Positions 48,309 through 59,639 of a stretch of 64,000 nt of DNA are shown in pieces. Numbering within the stretch: the stretch's first letter is position 1; every line of letters begins with the position of its first letter. The stretch is from Coix lacryma-jobi var. lacryma-jobi (lineage: Eukaryota > Streptophyta > Magnoliopsida > Poales > Poaceae): NCBI GenBank assembly GCA_009763385.1, contig CM019828.1, positions 24,747,000 through 24,810,999 of the forward strand, given 5' to 3'. The position numbers and the translations under genes were made by a program. The notes under the pieces are model-generated. The model was not told where the DNA came from. It saw nothing but the letters and a program-made list of their open reading frames with translations, and made no database searches.

Positions 48309-51300
48309 TTGGAGAACGTTTGGTTGGTGGATTCCGGTTGCTCGAGGCATATGACCGGAAACGCCAAGTGGTTCTCCAGTCTTAGTCCGGTCGCCGAAAA
48401 GGAGTTTATCACCTTCGGCGACAATAGCAAAGGTAAAGTGTTGTCTCGTGGGTCGGTGCGAGTTAATGAGCATTTTGTGTTGCGCGATGTTGCTCTTGTT
48501 TCTAACTTGCATTTTAACCTTCTTTCTGTTTCGCAACTCTTTGATGATGACTATGAGATTCGTTTTAAACCGAATCTTAGTCGTATTTTGGATCCTCAGG
48601 GCAATCTTGTGTGTTTGATTTCGCCCTTTGGAAAAGTCTTTCGTGCGAATTTCTCGGAGTCTTTTGGGACTTCTCGTTGTCTTATGGCTGGATCTTCCTC
48701 CTCTGATCTTTGGAAGTGGCATAGGAGACTTGGACATTTGAGCTTTGACTTGCTTGCAAGGCTTAGCTCACTTGGCCTAATCCGAGGATTGCCCAAGTTA
48801 TCCATGGAGAAGGATCTTGTTTGCCATTCTTGTAGACATGGGAAGATGGTTGCCGCTCCCCACCATCCAGTGACTCAGGTTATGACTAAGCACCCTGGAG
48901 AGCTTTTACACATGGACCTTGTTGGTCCGGCTCGGGTGAGCTCAGTTGGGGGGAAGTGGTATGTGCTTGTTGTTGTTGATGATTTTTTGAGATATTCGTG
49001 GGTCTTCTTTTTAGCTGAGAAGACCGAGACTTTCTCTTTTGTTCACAATCTGATTTTGCATCTTCAGAACAAGTTCCCTTTGAACTCAATGCGAGCTATT
49101 AGAAGTGATAATGGTTCCAAATTTAAGAATTCAGATTTTGAGAAGTTTTGTAACTCTTTGGGTTTAGAGCATCAGTTTTCTTCTCCCTACACACCGCCTC
49201 AGAATGGTGTTGTAGAGAGAAAGAATTAGGCCCTTGTAGAGATGGCCAAGATGATGCTCGATGAGCATAGGACTCCTAGGCGATATTGGGCCAAAGCTAT
49301 GAGCACTGCATGCTACATTTCCAATCGTATTTTTCTCCGAGCTTTCTTGAAAAAGACTTCTTATGAGTTGCATTTTGGAAAACTGCCCAAGTTGAGTTAT
49401 TTTAGAGTCTTTGGTTGCCACTGTTTTATACTTAAGAAAGGCAACCTGGACAAATTTGAGTCTCGCTCTTCTGACGGTGTGTTTTTGGGTTATGGCACTC
49501 ACACTCGCGCTTATCGTGTACTTAACCTTGACACTAACCGAGTCATGGATACATCTGATGTCACCTTCAACGAGACCTTGGTTTGTCCCTCTTCTCGTTT
49601 TGAGCGTGCAGGTGATCATGAGGTGGGTGAGCCTCTCTTTGATGACGAGGATGAGGGTGCTGAAGGTATGGATGATCCAGCACCCCCTGCACCTGTTGTG
49701 CCGCAAGGAGCGGCTTCTACTACGACTCATGGCCCCGACACTTCTTCATCTTGGGGGCCGTGGGATCCGCCACCTCGAGCGGTACCCTTTGTACCCGAGG
49801 AGGCACCAACTGCTGTTGAGGGGGAGATATCTTCAGCTCGGGAGGCGCCACGACACATCCAGCGCCAACACCCGCCTCAACAGATGATCGGCAGCATCGG
49901 TGAGCGTGTCACTCGGTCAAGGTCACAACAAATCTCTCACTTTGCTCATTCTGCATTTGTTGCCGATTTTGAACCTCGAGATGTTGGACATGCTTTATTT
50001 GATCCAAATTGGGTCAATGCCATGCATGAGGAGCTTGAAAATTTTGAAAGAAATCGGGTTTGGGTTCTGGTTCCTTTTCCTCCTGAGTGTCACCCTATTG
50101 GGACAAAATGGGTTTTCAAAAACAAACAAGGAGAGGATGGCCATGTTGTGAGAAACAAGGCCAGACTTGTAGCCCAGGGGTATAGTCAGAAGGAGGGGAT
50201 AGACTATGAGGAGACTTTTGCTCCTGTAGCTCGTTTGGAGGCAATTAGGATACTCTTGGCTTTTGCTGCATCCAAAGGGTTTAAACTTTTTCAAATGGAT
50301 GTCAAGAGTGCCTTCTTAAATGGCTACATAGAAGAGGAAGTGTATGTGAGACAACCCCCCGGTTTCGAAAATCCCAAGTTTCCAAACTATGTTTTTAAAC
50401 TTCACAAAGCTTTATATGGTTTGAAACAAGCCCCTAGAGCCTGGTATGATAGGTTGAAAACCTTTTTGCTTGCTAAGGGTTTTAAAATGGGATGTGTGGA
50501 TAAAACGCTTTTCTCCTCAAGCAAGGCAATGACACTCTCTTGGTCCAGATTTACGTGGATGATATCATTTTCAGTGGTTCTTCTCACGCTTTGGTTGCCA
50601 AGTTTGCAGACACTATGAGCAGGGAGTTTGAGATGAGCATGATGGGCGAGTTGACGTTTTTCCTTGGGTTGCAAATCAAGCAATCCCGAGAGGGGACGTT
50701 CGTACACCAGGGCAAGTACACCAAGGACATCCTGAAGAAGTTCCACATGGGTGAGGCCAAGCCTCTTCCAACACCCATGCCGACCACGGCGGCCCTGGAT
50801 GCGGATGTGGATGGAGAAGCAGTGGACCAGAAGGAGTACCGGAGTATGATCGGGTCGCTGCTGTACCTAATGGCGACAAGCCCGGACATCCAGTTCGCGG
50901 TGTGTCTGTGCGCGCGATTTCAGTCGTCGCCGCGCACTTCTCACCGTCAGGCGGTCAAGCGCATTATGAGGTACTTATGCTTCACTCCAGAATTTGGGAT
51001 TTGGTATTCTGCTTCCTCCACTCTCTCTCTTTGTGGTTATTCTGATGCCGATTTTGCTGGTTTACGTATTGATCGCAAGTCCACTTCTGGGACTTGCCAG
51101 TTCATTGGTTCTTCTCTTGTGTCGTGGTCTTCTCGCAAGCAGTCTTGTGTCGCCTAGTCTACCACGGAGGCTGAGTATGTTGTTGCGGCTAGCTGCTGTT
51201 CCAGTTGCTTTGGATGATGGCCACTTTGCGTGATTTTGGTCTGAGCTTTTCTCGCGTTCCTTTCCTTTGTGACAGCACAATTGCTATTAGCGTTGCTAAG

Positions 51301-51495
51301 AACCCCGTGCTGCACTCTAAGACCAAACACATTGATGTGCGCTTTCATTTTCTGTGAGACCACTATGAGAAGGGTGATATCGATCTTCGCCATGTCGATA
51401 CTCATCATCAGTTGGCTGATATTTTCACCAAGCCTTTGGACCAATCAACTTTTGCTAGGTTGAGAGGTGAGCTTGGTGTGTGTTTCCCCTTTTAG
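48309..51495 (+). pseudogene. E protease-integrase-RT-RNase H
   Basis: Protease LVDSGCSRHMTG near 48327-48360; integrase zinc block WHRRLGHLSFD with CHSCRHGKM, then LHMDLVGPA, RSDNGSKF and NGVVERKN as D-D-E. A TAG at 49227 interrupts the same frame. RT follows from NAMHEELENFERNRVWVLVP (50025) with QMDVKSAFLNG; a frameshift near 50505 precedes the catalytic YVDD (50552). RNase H has GYSDADFAG and DRKSTSG (51040-51090). A TAG at 51155, a frameshift near 51200 and a TGA at 51356 follow before the usual copia end HQLADIFTKPLD and a TAG at 51493. Family order is textbook copia; the copy is dead by at least three stops and two frameshifts. Confidence 0.9.
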
Positions 51496-53151
51496 TTGGG
51501 GGAAACATTTTGGTTCTTGTATCATAAACTGACTTTTTGTTTTTAAATTGGTTTCTTCATGCATCTTTGCATTTCATCTTGCATAATTACATTCAGAGCT
51601 TCATGTATATAATCCTTAGAATGGGACTATGCTCTGCTTAGTATGTGCTCCGATGCTTTATGATGATGCTTGTAGCTTATGCTCTTTCTGATCACTGATA
51701 CATGTTGTGAGCTGAGCTATTTTATGAACGGTGAACTTGTGTAATAAACCTAAAATCTGAAAATGTTCACCATTGAGATATGCAACTAGCATGTGTAGGA
51801 TGTGTAGAATTCACTCGTGCTTTTCATATATGCTAGGTTGCTATGTCTCTAGTTCTGAGTCATTCACTTGCTTGGTATGTTCATATTCTGCTTTAAATTC
51901 TGAACCAAGTCAAGTATTTTGGAAAGATCGAGATGAGATTGCTTGTCAGCACATCACAGTTTTGAGACTGTTTCTCATTGCACTTTGAGTTAAACTTGAG
52001 CTGTGTAGTGTATGACCGAAACTGTCGCTTTAAGCTTCTGATTGCTTCTGCATAGGCTTCGCACAGTTGAAAAGTTAGTCTATGACAAGCTTTCAACCTC
52101 TCGCAATCACATGCTATAATTTGAACTTGTGTAATCTAACCGCTGCAACTCCGATAAAATTTGGATACACAAGACTATGTTTCATTCTATAGCATGATGA
52201 CTGAACTGTGCTAGGGGTAGTTCACCTTGTATACATGTTTAGCACTTGTTTGACTTCCTGTCTATACATGCTTCGTGCTATTTTGATGGTGAATACCTTT
52301 TTGGCTAAAAATGCCCACTTTGCTCACATGTTCATGTTTCGCATTTGGTGATCAGTTTGAGCCTTTGCTAGCATTCTGTGCATTTTATGAGTCATCGGAT
52401 CAGCACTCTGTCTAGCATCTTCATACTCTATCGACTATATTCCTGAAGCTGCTAACTTGCATTTTGACTCATATGTATTTTGGAAGGGGGAGTTATTCTG
52501 TCAAGGGGGAGAAATTTGCTTGATGGTGCATTTTCAACTAAGGGGGAGAAATTGCAAATCATATGTCTTCCGAGTGTTCAACATATGTCTTCCGAGTGTT
52601 CAACTAAGGGGGAGAAAATCATGTATTTTCCGAGTTGAACAAAGGGGGAGATTTCCTGGTTGTGTGCATCATTCGAGGGGGAGTTTGCAACGCTGCTGTG
52701 TTTTCAAGCTGGTAGCTAGTTGTGTTGAGCCTTTGCCTCTTTCCTGAGGGACTAGCACCTTTGCTTTTTATGCTCTTCAGCTGATATCTAGCTCTCTTCA
52801 GTTGGTATCGAGCTTCCTCGCTAGCGGTGTTGAGCCCGTTCTGCCTCTTCTTGAGGGCTAGCTCTGTTTTGCTTGATTTTCAGTTGATTTTCCAATTGGT
52901 ATCGAGCTTTCTCGCTAGCGGTGTTGAGCCTGTTCTACCTCTTCTTGAGGGCTAGCTTTGCTTTGCTTGGTTGCGTCGAGCCGTTGCCCATGTCTTTGGG
53001 AACCAAGTTGTCTTGCTCTTTCCACTTGACCTTCTTCGGCTTTGTTATGCTTTTGGGTGATTTGGTCGAGTTATCTCTCCTTCTTCCTCCCTTTCTCTAT
53101 TTCGTTATGATTTGTGTTGGTAGTTGACAATGCACTCATCAAGGGGGAGAT
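51496..53151 (+). other. E 3' region with repeated polypurine tracts
   Basis: Non-coding. Seven AAGGGGGAG-type tracts near 52483, 52502, 52540, 52606, 52641, 52674 and 53141, the last abutting LTR E2. Tandem ATGTCTTCCGAGTGTTCAAC near 52563-52603. Repeated GGTATCGAGC(T)TTCCTCGCTAGCGG blocks near 52805-52925. Multiple polypurine tracts are a known Sirevirus mark. Confidence 0.8.
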
Positions 53152-55189
53152 TGCGGATACATGGGTGTATGCCGAGTCTCTGAGTGATGAGTGATTGTCA
53201 ACTGGGATAATGCGCATGTTCTTTGGCTTGTGTTGTGCAGGTGTTGAGCACGGATACAGTGATCAAAGGCAAGGTGAAGGTCAAGTAGAGACGTGCCGTG
53301 CCGATGGACCGAGAGTGGTGAAGGGCGGACGTGAGGCTTGGACTGAGGGACCGGTGGCCCGAGGATCAGCTGTGGTGGCTGGCAGCCTGGGACAGCGACG
53401 AGCGAAGACTTACGGGCACGGTGTTGCCTGGGTCGAGGACCTGGGGACACGTGTCGGTGGACGGGGTGCACCGACGGTGCATCCCCTCGACGGCTCGGTT
53501 TGGTGGTTGAGCCACAGAAAAACCACCGAGTGGACGGTTTCCAGGTTTGGGCCTCAAAACCTGGGTGCGGATGGTTTCCGAGTTTGGGCCACAAAACTCG
53601 GGCTGAGGACGGTTTCCAGGTTTGGGCCTCAAAACCTGGGCGCTGTGGGTTTCTGAGTTTGGGCCACAAAACTCAGGCGATGGACGGCTAGTTTCCCGGT
53701 TTGGGCCTTAAAACCGGGGGCGAAGTCCGGGAAAAGGACAAGCGGAGCGGTGGCGGCACGTGGCGACAATCGGTGAGGTTGCGTCGAGGCAACGCTACCA
53801 GTTGTGCGGGCGTGGCCGTCGGATCACCAGCATCTTCGAGTTGGTCCAGAATAACCCTAGGGTTTAGCTGGTTCGCTCTGTAATTAGTGAGGGGTAGAGT
53901 AGGAATTAGAATTAGGATAAGTAGAGGGAGACACCCTCCTCCCATTCCATCTCAGCCATTTGCTCTTTGCCTTCTAGGTTTTCCTGCTCTCCCAATCCCC
54001 TGCTGTAGCAACTGAGATCCGCAGAGAACCATACCTCTGTGTACTGCAGATTTTGAGGAAGTGAGACCGTAATCTCACTGTTGTAGCGTGTGGTAGCCAC
54101 ACGGTTGCAGATCGATGTGTTGATTCACATTTTGGTTCGTGTTCTTCGCGTTCTTCATTTCTCTGTGTTTTTTTTCCCGTCACTCGATCTCCCTCCCTAC
54201 TACATCTTTTCAAATTCCACTTGAATCAACTTGTTCTTTATAGTGAGGAGATCATTTCCACCGAAGGAATTCATCTAACTCCTCACGAACAAGTAGATCG
54301 GGTCGATTTCGTTTTTGTGGTGCTTTTTCGTTCATACACCTTCTTTTTCGATTTCCCGGTGATTGAGTTGATTTGAGCGGATGATTTCTTGGGGATAGTC
54401 TTCCAACTACCTCGTGATCATCTTCTCCAAGTTTGGGAACAAGGGATTTTGATTTGAATCGGATTTGGGAGGATTTGAGTTGAGGGCGACTGAAATCGCC
54501 CTCTCTGGGCACTCGCGGACAGTCCGTCGTTGTGCCCGCGGACAGTCCGCGTGTCGGGCTCCGACCGAGCAGTGGTCGCGCGGCTCGGCTGTGCGGACTC
54601 GGTTTGACCGGCGGACAGTCCGCCGCAGTCGGTCGCAGACAGTCCGCGAGCCGACCAGGGAGGTTCAGCAGCAGTGCTGCTTTGGGATTCTTGCCGGCAG
54701 ACAGTCTGCCATCTCCCCGCGGACAGTCCGCGGTTGAGCCGGACAGTCCGGGACCGTACTGGCGGACAGTCCGGGAGTCGGCTGCTTGTTGAGTTTTAGT
54801 GCGTTTGCTCTCTCGACTTCTTCGCTTGGTTTCCGGACCTCTCGGTTGGCTTCTTAGTTCACCTAGGAACCTCTCTAGGTATCTTTGCTACTTGTTAGCA
54901 TTGGTATTTGGGGATTTCCCGACGTAGCCTTCAATCTACATTTGGGACTCGGTTTCTAAGGATCGAACTTGTGCTGGTGTTTTTTGCTTTTGGTTTGCTA
55001 TCACTTTATGGTGCCTCGCTGTGATCCTAGGGATCATCCACCCTCTTCCAAGGGTCGTGGGCATCACGGTTTCGATCGAAGCTTTTGGGGGTTGATTTGT
55101 GGGACAAAGGCCAAAGGTTCGAGAGAATATTTTGAGCTCCCATTCACCCCCCCCTCTGGTCGCCTTGCTATTGCATTCTCGGTGCTTCA
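53152..55189 (+). repeat. LTR E2 (2038 bp)
   Basis: Starts TGCGGATACATGG after the last polypurine tract and ends CGGTGCTTCA at the AAGAG target-site copy. Stem-loop units at 53538-53720 (one fewer than LTR E1) and CGGACAGTCCG palindromes at 54512-54785. Confidence 0.93.
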
Positions 55190-55769
55190 AAGAGAGTCGT
55201 TTCTGGGCGTTTCTGATAGAGATAGTTCTAAGCAATGGCCAATATCTTGACTTTCCCAGTGACTGCTACTTTTTTCCAATATTCTTATGTACCAGTTCCG
55301 CCATCCAGTAATTGGGGGAAACGGCCAATTCTTGAAGGTGTTTGGCCATTGACTCATTGGAGTGATTCCAGATTTGAAAGGAATTCTTTTAGTTTCCTTC
55401 TCGATAATCTCCGCTGGGTCTGGATTTCCCATTGGGCCAAGGAGGTAGGAGTCAGGATTAGCAGCATAAGGAATTAGAATCTGGTTCTTGTATTCCTTCA
55501 AAGAGTGGCAAGATTGGAGAAAAAGGGTGAGCTAAAAGAGGGACAAAACCGGCGAAAAATTACCAAATATGTGAGGATGAATGAATTTTACCTTTGGGAT
55601 CTCGTCCGGAGTCGCCATTAGGAATTCAAGGTGAATTCGGAATTACACCGGGTTTTGGATTTTCAGGGCGGCGGCTACGGTGTCGAAAAAATGTAAACCT
55701 AAAAGAGGGAAGAAGTTTGCGGACAATTTTGAAATAAAGTAACTTGTATTCCGAAATTGAGGGGGCATG

Positions 55770-56844
55770 TGTTAACACTAGATTTTTGCACGCGTAAGGG
55801 GATGACAGACGAACCAGTGTGTGGAGATGGGCGTGTAAGGCATTCGGCAAGTGTTCGTGCGGTCGGCTAAGTTTCCGAGGATCTGACATTCGCTTATGCG
55901 GTCGGCTATTCTGAAGAGAGAGGGATTTCCATTGGAAGGACAAAGGCAAAAGCCGATTGGATAACAAGATTGCGACGGTTAAGGCATTAAAGGTTCCAAA
56001 GGGCGTTGAAGGCCAAATATATTGTGTTTTTCCTTTAATATTTCGTAATCGTATCCTCTTAGGACTTATATCATGTCTAGGGTATAAATATAAACCCTTG
56101 GCTATTGTAAAACTGTTCACAACCATATCAATACAAATCGGCGCCTTGCCATCTTCGAGTCCTTTGTCATGTCGTCGAGTTCTTCGAGAGGAATCATCGA
56201 TCCGTCGACCTTCGTATGTCCCGACAACCTTGTTATCATGTCTAGTATCATGCGGTGGATTTAGATGTGATGCAAGTAGTCTTGTTCGTTTCCAATGGTC
56301 GTGCGGCGGACTTTTGTTAATGATCAAGAAGTCTTTGCTTATGCTATGCTTACGAGTAAATATCGTGCGGCAGGCGTTTGCTTGATACGTTTAGCAAAAG
56401 CGAGATAGTTATCGGCTCTATTAGATTCGGCAAGATCTTATAGATTCATTAAGTTACCATGTGTTGTATAATTTATTTAATTAGTTTTGCAACACTCTTT
56501 TGCCCAATCTAGATTGACTTGTTCGACCTTGCTTTGCAAGTTGTTTACTTATCTTTTCCAATAATCGTATAACCATGATGGCCGAATTAATTTCTAATCT
56601 AGATTGTTAAGTGTTGTGGGTTCATACATGTCAATTACGCTTAAGCTTTGATAAAACTAAGTGTCGTGCGGCAGATGCAGGTTTTAGATTGGTTTGATCG
56701 TTTTTATTTGCATGTTCCTTCTTCATGGACCCCAACTCGGCTGATTTGCCGAGCTTGGTTACGCGCTATTTCAGAATCTATCTTTTGCATCAAGTATGTC
56801 TTTTTACGTATGTGCATTCGGCAACCAATTGTTTACATATGCTT
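55770..56844 (+). repeat. LTR B2, truncated by D'
   Basis: Same start as LTR B1 (TGTTAACACTAG) after polypurine tract TTGAGGGGGCATG. It matches B1 to CATATGCTT and is then cut by D' at 56845. TATA box at 56083-56090. Confidence 0.9.
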
Positions 56845-57574
56845 TGTTGATGGTCCTTAAACACCTATTTTACCATCAACATTTGACCCTAAAGTCCACC
56901 AAAAAGGCAAGAAATGTAGTCAAATAGGTTTCAAACTAACCAAATTCCACATGTCCATAGAATTTTATTCGTAACTATCTTGCTTCGTAGTTATCTTGCT
57001 TTGTAGTTATCTAGGAGTAGTTAGTTATCTTAGTTACCCTTAGTTATCCTATTCCCTTTATCTACCTATCCATCCACCTTACCTTAGCCATCCATATGAT
57101 CCTTACCCATCCACCCATACATTCTTTCTAGCCTTCCATCCTCTCTTTTCCCTTCTCCCCTTTTCCCTTTTCTCTTTTCTTCGACTCTCATCCCCTCCTT
57201 GACTCGACTCATACACCACCCTAGCCTTCCCTTGGGATCAAATAAATCGACACCTGGTACTCCCAGGCGAAGTGCTACTATGATAGTTCTGTGCGCTTGC
57301 AGAATCTCCTCCTGGTAGATTGCAATCTCTCTAGCTAGCTCCTACTAGTGTCGGGATTGACAACCTCGCTTGGCATTTGTAGATAGCTGCTTTAGCTTCA
57401 CTCCTTTAGGTATAGTGACCGGTCTTGCTTCAAGCATTTCTGACGTCGTTGCCGGGGATAGACTCCATAGTCTACTCCTAGTAACGACATTAGCAAGTGC
57501 CAACAAGCATTCCTGGGCCGTTACCGGGGATAGTTGCCTAGCTCTATCTTTAGTGAAGCTAAGAACTACCAACA
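56845..57574 (+). repeat. LTR D'1 with a 1.2-kb internal deletion
   Basis: Same ends as the solo D LTR, but the part matching about 42005-43249 is missing; the junction is near 56970 (TTTTATTCGTAACT). The lost part contains the TATA box, so this 5' LTR probably has no promoter. Confidence 0.88.
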
Positions 57575-57582
57575 AGCATTTC

Positions 57583-57600
57583 TGGCGCCGTTGTCAGGGA
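57583..57600 (+). other. D' primer-binding site (tRNA-Asp type)
   Basis: TGGCGCCGTTGTCAGGGA matches the tRNA-Asp complement TGGCGCCGTTGCCGGGGA at 16 of 18 bases. Confidence 0.75.
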
Positions 57601-57761
57601 AGGCAATCGGTGTGTCGGTTGAGTTCGTGTCGAATTTATCTTCGCTTAAGCTCCCGCTTAGCGAATCCCATCTTACTCCATTCTTTCTTTCCTTAGTTCT
57701 TCTTATCTTTTTCCTTCATCCTCTTCAACTTCTTTCTTTCTTATCCCGTTCTATCTTCACC

Positions 57762-59639
57762 ATGGCCAATAAGACCATTCGTGAGTTTTCTGCTCCTTCT
57801 GCCGCTAATGTAGCGATAGGACCCGACGTGATCGATGCCAACCTCAATTTTGAGTTGAAACCGGCTCTGATCACGATGGTCCAAGCTAGCCCGTTCTGTG
57901 GCAAGGCTCATGAGGATGTCAATGCTCATCTCCAACAATTCTTGGAGATTTGCGGCACCTTCACCATTAAGGGGATAACCCAAGAAGCCATCCGTCTTCG
58001 TCTCTTTCCTTTCTCTTTGCTAGGAAAAGCGAAGCAATGGTTCTATACCGATCGCAACGCTGTAGACACATGGGACAAGTGTTCCAATGCTTTTCTCGCC
58101 AAATTCTTTCCTATGGGCAAGACGAATGCTCTTCGCAACAAAATCTCCAGCTTTACGCAACAAGCCGAGGAATCTATTCTCGAGGCTTGGGAGAGGTTAC
58201 AAGAGTATGTCGCTGCTTGTCCGCACCATGGTATGGAGGACTGGCTATTGATCTAGAACTTCTACCATGGCCTAACCCCTCTCTCTAGAAGCCATTTGGA
58301 TGCCACCGCCGGCGGTGCATTCTTTTCTCTGAATGTTGCAGATGCTAAGGCTCTCATAGAGAAGATGGTGTCGAACCAAGGATGGAATGACGAGAGACTG
58401 CAGCCCCATAAGCGAGGTATGCATTCCTTTAAGGAGGCCGACATGATCGTGGCCAAGATGGACCTGCTGGCAAAGAAGCTGGACAGCTGTGAGAAGATGA
58501 ACCAACAAGAGAGTGTCCAATCTCTGGAATCCTACATGACTTGTGAAGTCTGTGGAGAAACCGGACATTCTGGGAACCACTGCCCCGAGCTACATGAAGA
58601 TTTGAACTTCATCAACAACAACAACGGTTTCCGTCAATAGAATGAAGGATGGAATCAGCCTGCAAACTCTCAAGGTAACAATTCATTCCCCCGCTCTAAT
58701 TTTCATAATTCTGATAGTCTCTCATTCCTGAAAAACTTAGTTTACTCACAAGGTAGAACTACTGATTTCTTGAATAAGAAATTAATGGCGAATGATAAAG
58801 CCCTTGAGAATATAAATGCTAAATTGGAAGATTTCTCATCTGCTCTGAAAAATCAACTTAGCTTTAATAAGATGTTAGAAACCCAATTAGCTCAACTTGC
58901 TGCTATCATACCATCTTTTGAAACTGGCAAAATTCCTGCTAAACCTGACATGGGAACTGCAAATATGGTTGAAATAAAATATTTTAACTATTATGAAGAT
59001 CAAACCATGACTGTTAAAAAGGGTGATCCTGGTAGTCCCATAATTAGATGCTCAATCTTTGGTGAAGTCTTTAAAAATGCCATGTGTGATTTAGGATCGA
59101 GTGTGAACATTATATCTAAAGATTTCTATGAAAACTCGTTCTTTCCACCCATGTCATCCACATCTGCCTATGTTGTGCTAGCTGATCAATCCACTTGCTA
59201 TGTAGAAGGAATAGTTAATGACTTACCTGTTCATATTAGAGGTTCATATGTTCCTGCTGATTTTATAATACTAGATATGGGAAATAGGAAAGATGTGCCT
59301 CTAATCTTAGGTAGACCCTTCTTGAACACTGTTGATGCCTGCATATATGTGGGAAGTGGTAAAATTCAAATGACATTAGGAGGGAGGAAGGAAATATTCT
59401 CTTTTTCCCATGGTCCCGCATATGCCCCTAACATGCAGGAAGCAGGACCCGTTCGTACCAAGAAGAGGCGCCCAAGAACAGGGTGGAGTAGAAAGAGAGA
59501 ACCACCTCCTCCTAAGTTGTGTGATTCACATAACAAGGGAGAGGTGCCAGAAGAAGAAGAACCCGATGGAGTACTGAGAGAAGAAGTGCCCAAGGAAGAA
59601 GAAGACCCACTGGATAAGGATGAAATTCCATTGACCTAA
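57762..59639 (+). pseudogene. D' gag-protease, one frame with two TAG stops
   Basis: ATG at 57762 (MANKTIREFSAPSAAN). One frame of 626 codons is interrupted only by TAG at 58254 and 58638; no frameshift. Gag core: NFELKPALITMVQASPFCGK, LFPFSLLGKAKQWFY, TWDKCSNAFLAKFFP and a LEAWERLQEYVAACPHHGM block. CCHC knuckle CEVCGETGHSGNHC near 58551-58592. Protease near 59085-59330 with MCDLGSSVNIISKDFYE and LILGRPFLNTVDACI. It ends in a charged tail with a RTKKRRPRTGWSRKR nuclear-type basic run. RT, RNase H and integrase are absent. Family: Athila gag-protease. Both stops fall where related proteins have Gln. Confidence 0.87.

Larger units (their letters stand above)
41647..55189 (+). mobile_element. 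Element E: Sirevirus (Ty1/copia), complete but inactive
   Basis: Target-site copies AAGAG at 41642-41646 and 55190-55194. LTR E1 41647-45706 (interrupted by a solo D LTR), primer-binding site, gag, protease, integrase, RT, RNase H, a 1.65-kb 3' region with repeated polypurine tracts, LTR E2 53152-55189. Without the solo LTR it is about 11.6 kb. Two zinc knuckles, coiled-coil gag, multiple polypurine tracts and palindrome-filled LTRs are Sirevirus marks. It disrupts the antisense PMD gene of B. Confidence 0.93.
37880..55618 (-). pseudogene. Antisense spliced PMD gene in element B, split by E
   Basis: Runs opposite to B. Exon 1 (55592-55618) is MATPDEIPK with a GTAAAA donor. Exon 2 starts at 55495 (EYKNQILIPYAANPDSYLLG), is interrupted by E at 55194/41647, resumes in the same frame at 41646 and runs to about 40516. 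It carries the plant mobile domain, seen as GMMTITLADVFMMTGLNV and PTLNHIVMAEDLSVGTQIPL (41300-41590) and YEFYNPNMVARQLGCG (near 40770-40820). Later exons: 40230-40446, parts of 40030-40227 and 39776-39958, a coiled coil (39106-39690), about 38250-38480 and 37880-38212. In-frame TGAs at 41069 and 40592 and an A-run frameshift near 40300 disable it. Tat-lineage elements are known to carry antisense extra ORFs, some with PMD domains; its function is unknown. Confidence 0.75.
24689..56844 (+). mobile_element. Element B: Tat-like pol-only element, split by C and E
   Basis: Own sequence lies at 24689-29101, 37316-41646 and 55195-56844. The interruptions are C (29102-37310 plus TSD copy) and E (41647-55189 plus TSD copy). 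Order: LTR B1, primer-binding site, RT-RNase H-archaeal RNase H-integrase, a 3' region carrying an antisense spliced gene, polypurine tract, LTR B2. B2 is cut by D'. Gag and protease are absent although the PBS is intact: only about 45 bases separate PBS and the pol frame. B is inserted in F. Confidence 0.88.

Noticed and set aside
58254..58640. Programmed UAG readthrough in D' gag-protease
   Set aside because: Contexts are ATC-TAG-AAC and CAA-TAG-AAT, neither followed by the CARYYA leaky motif, and the first stop lies inside the gag core; mutation of CAG is simpler.
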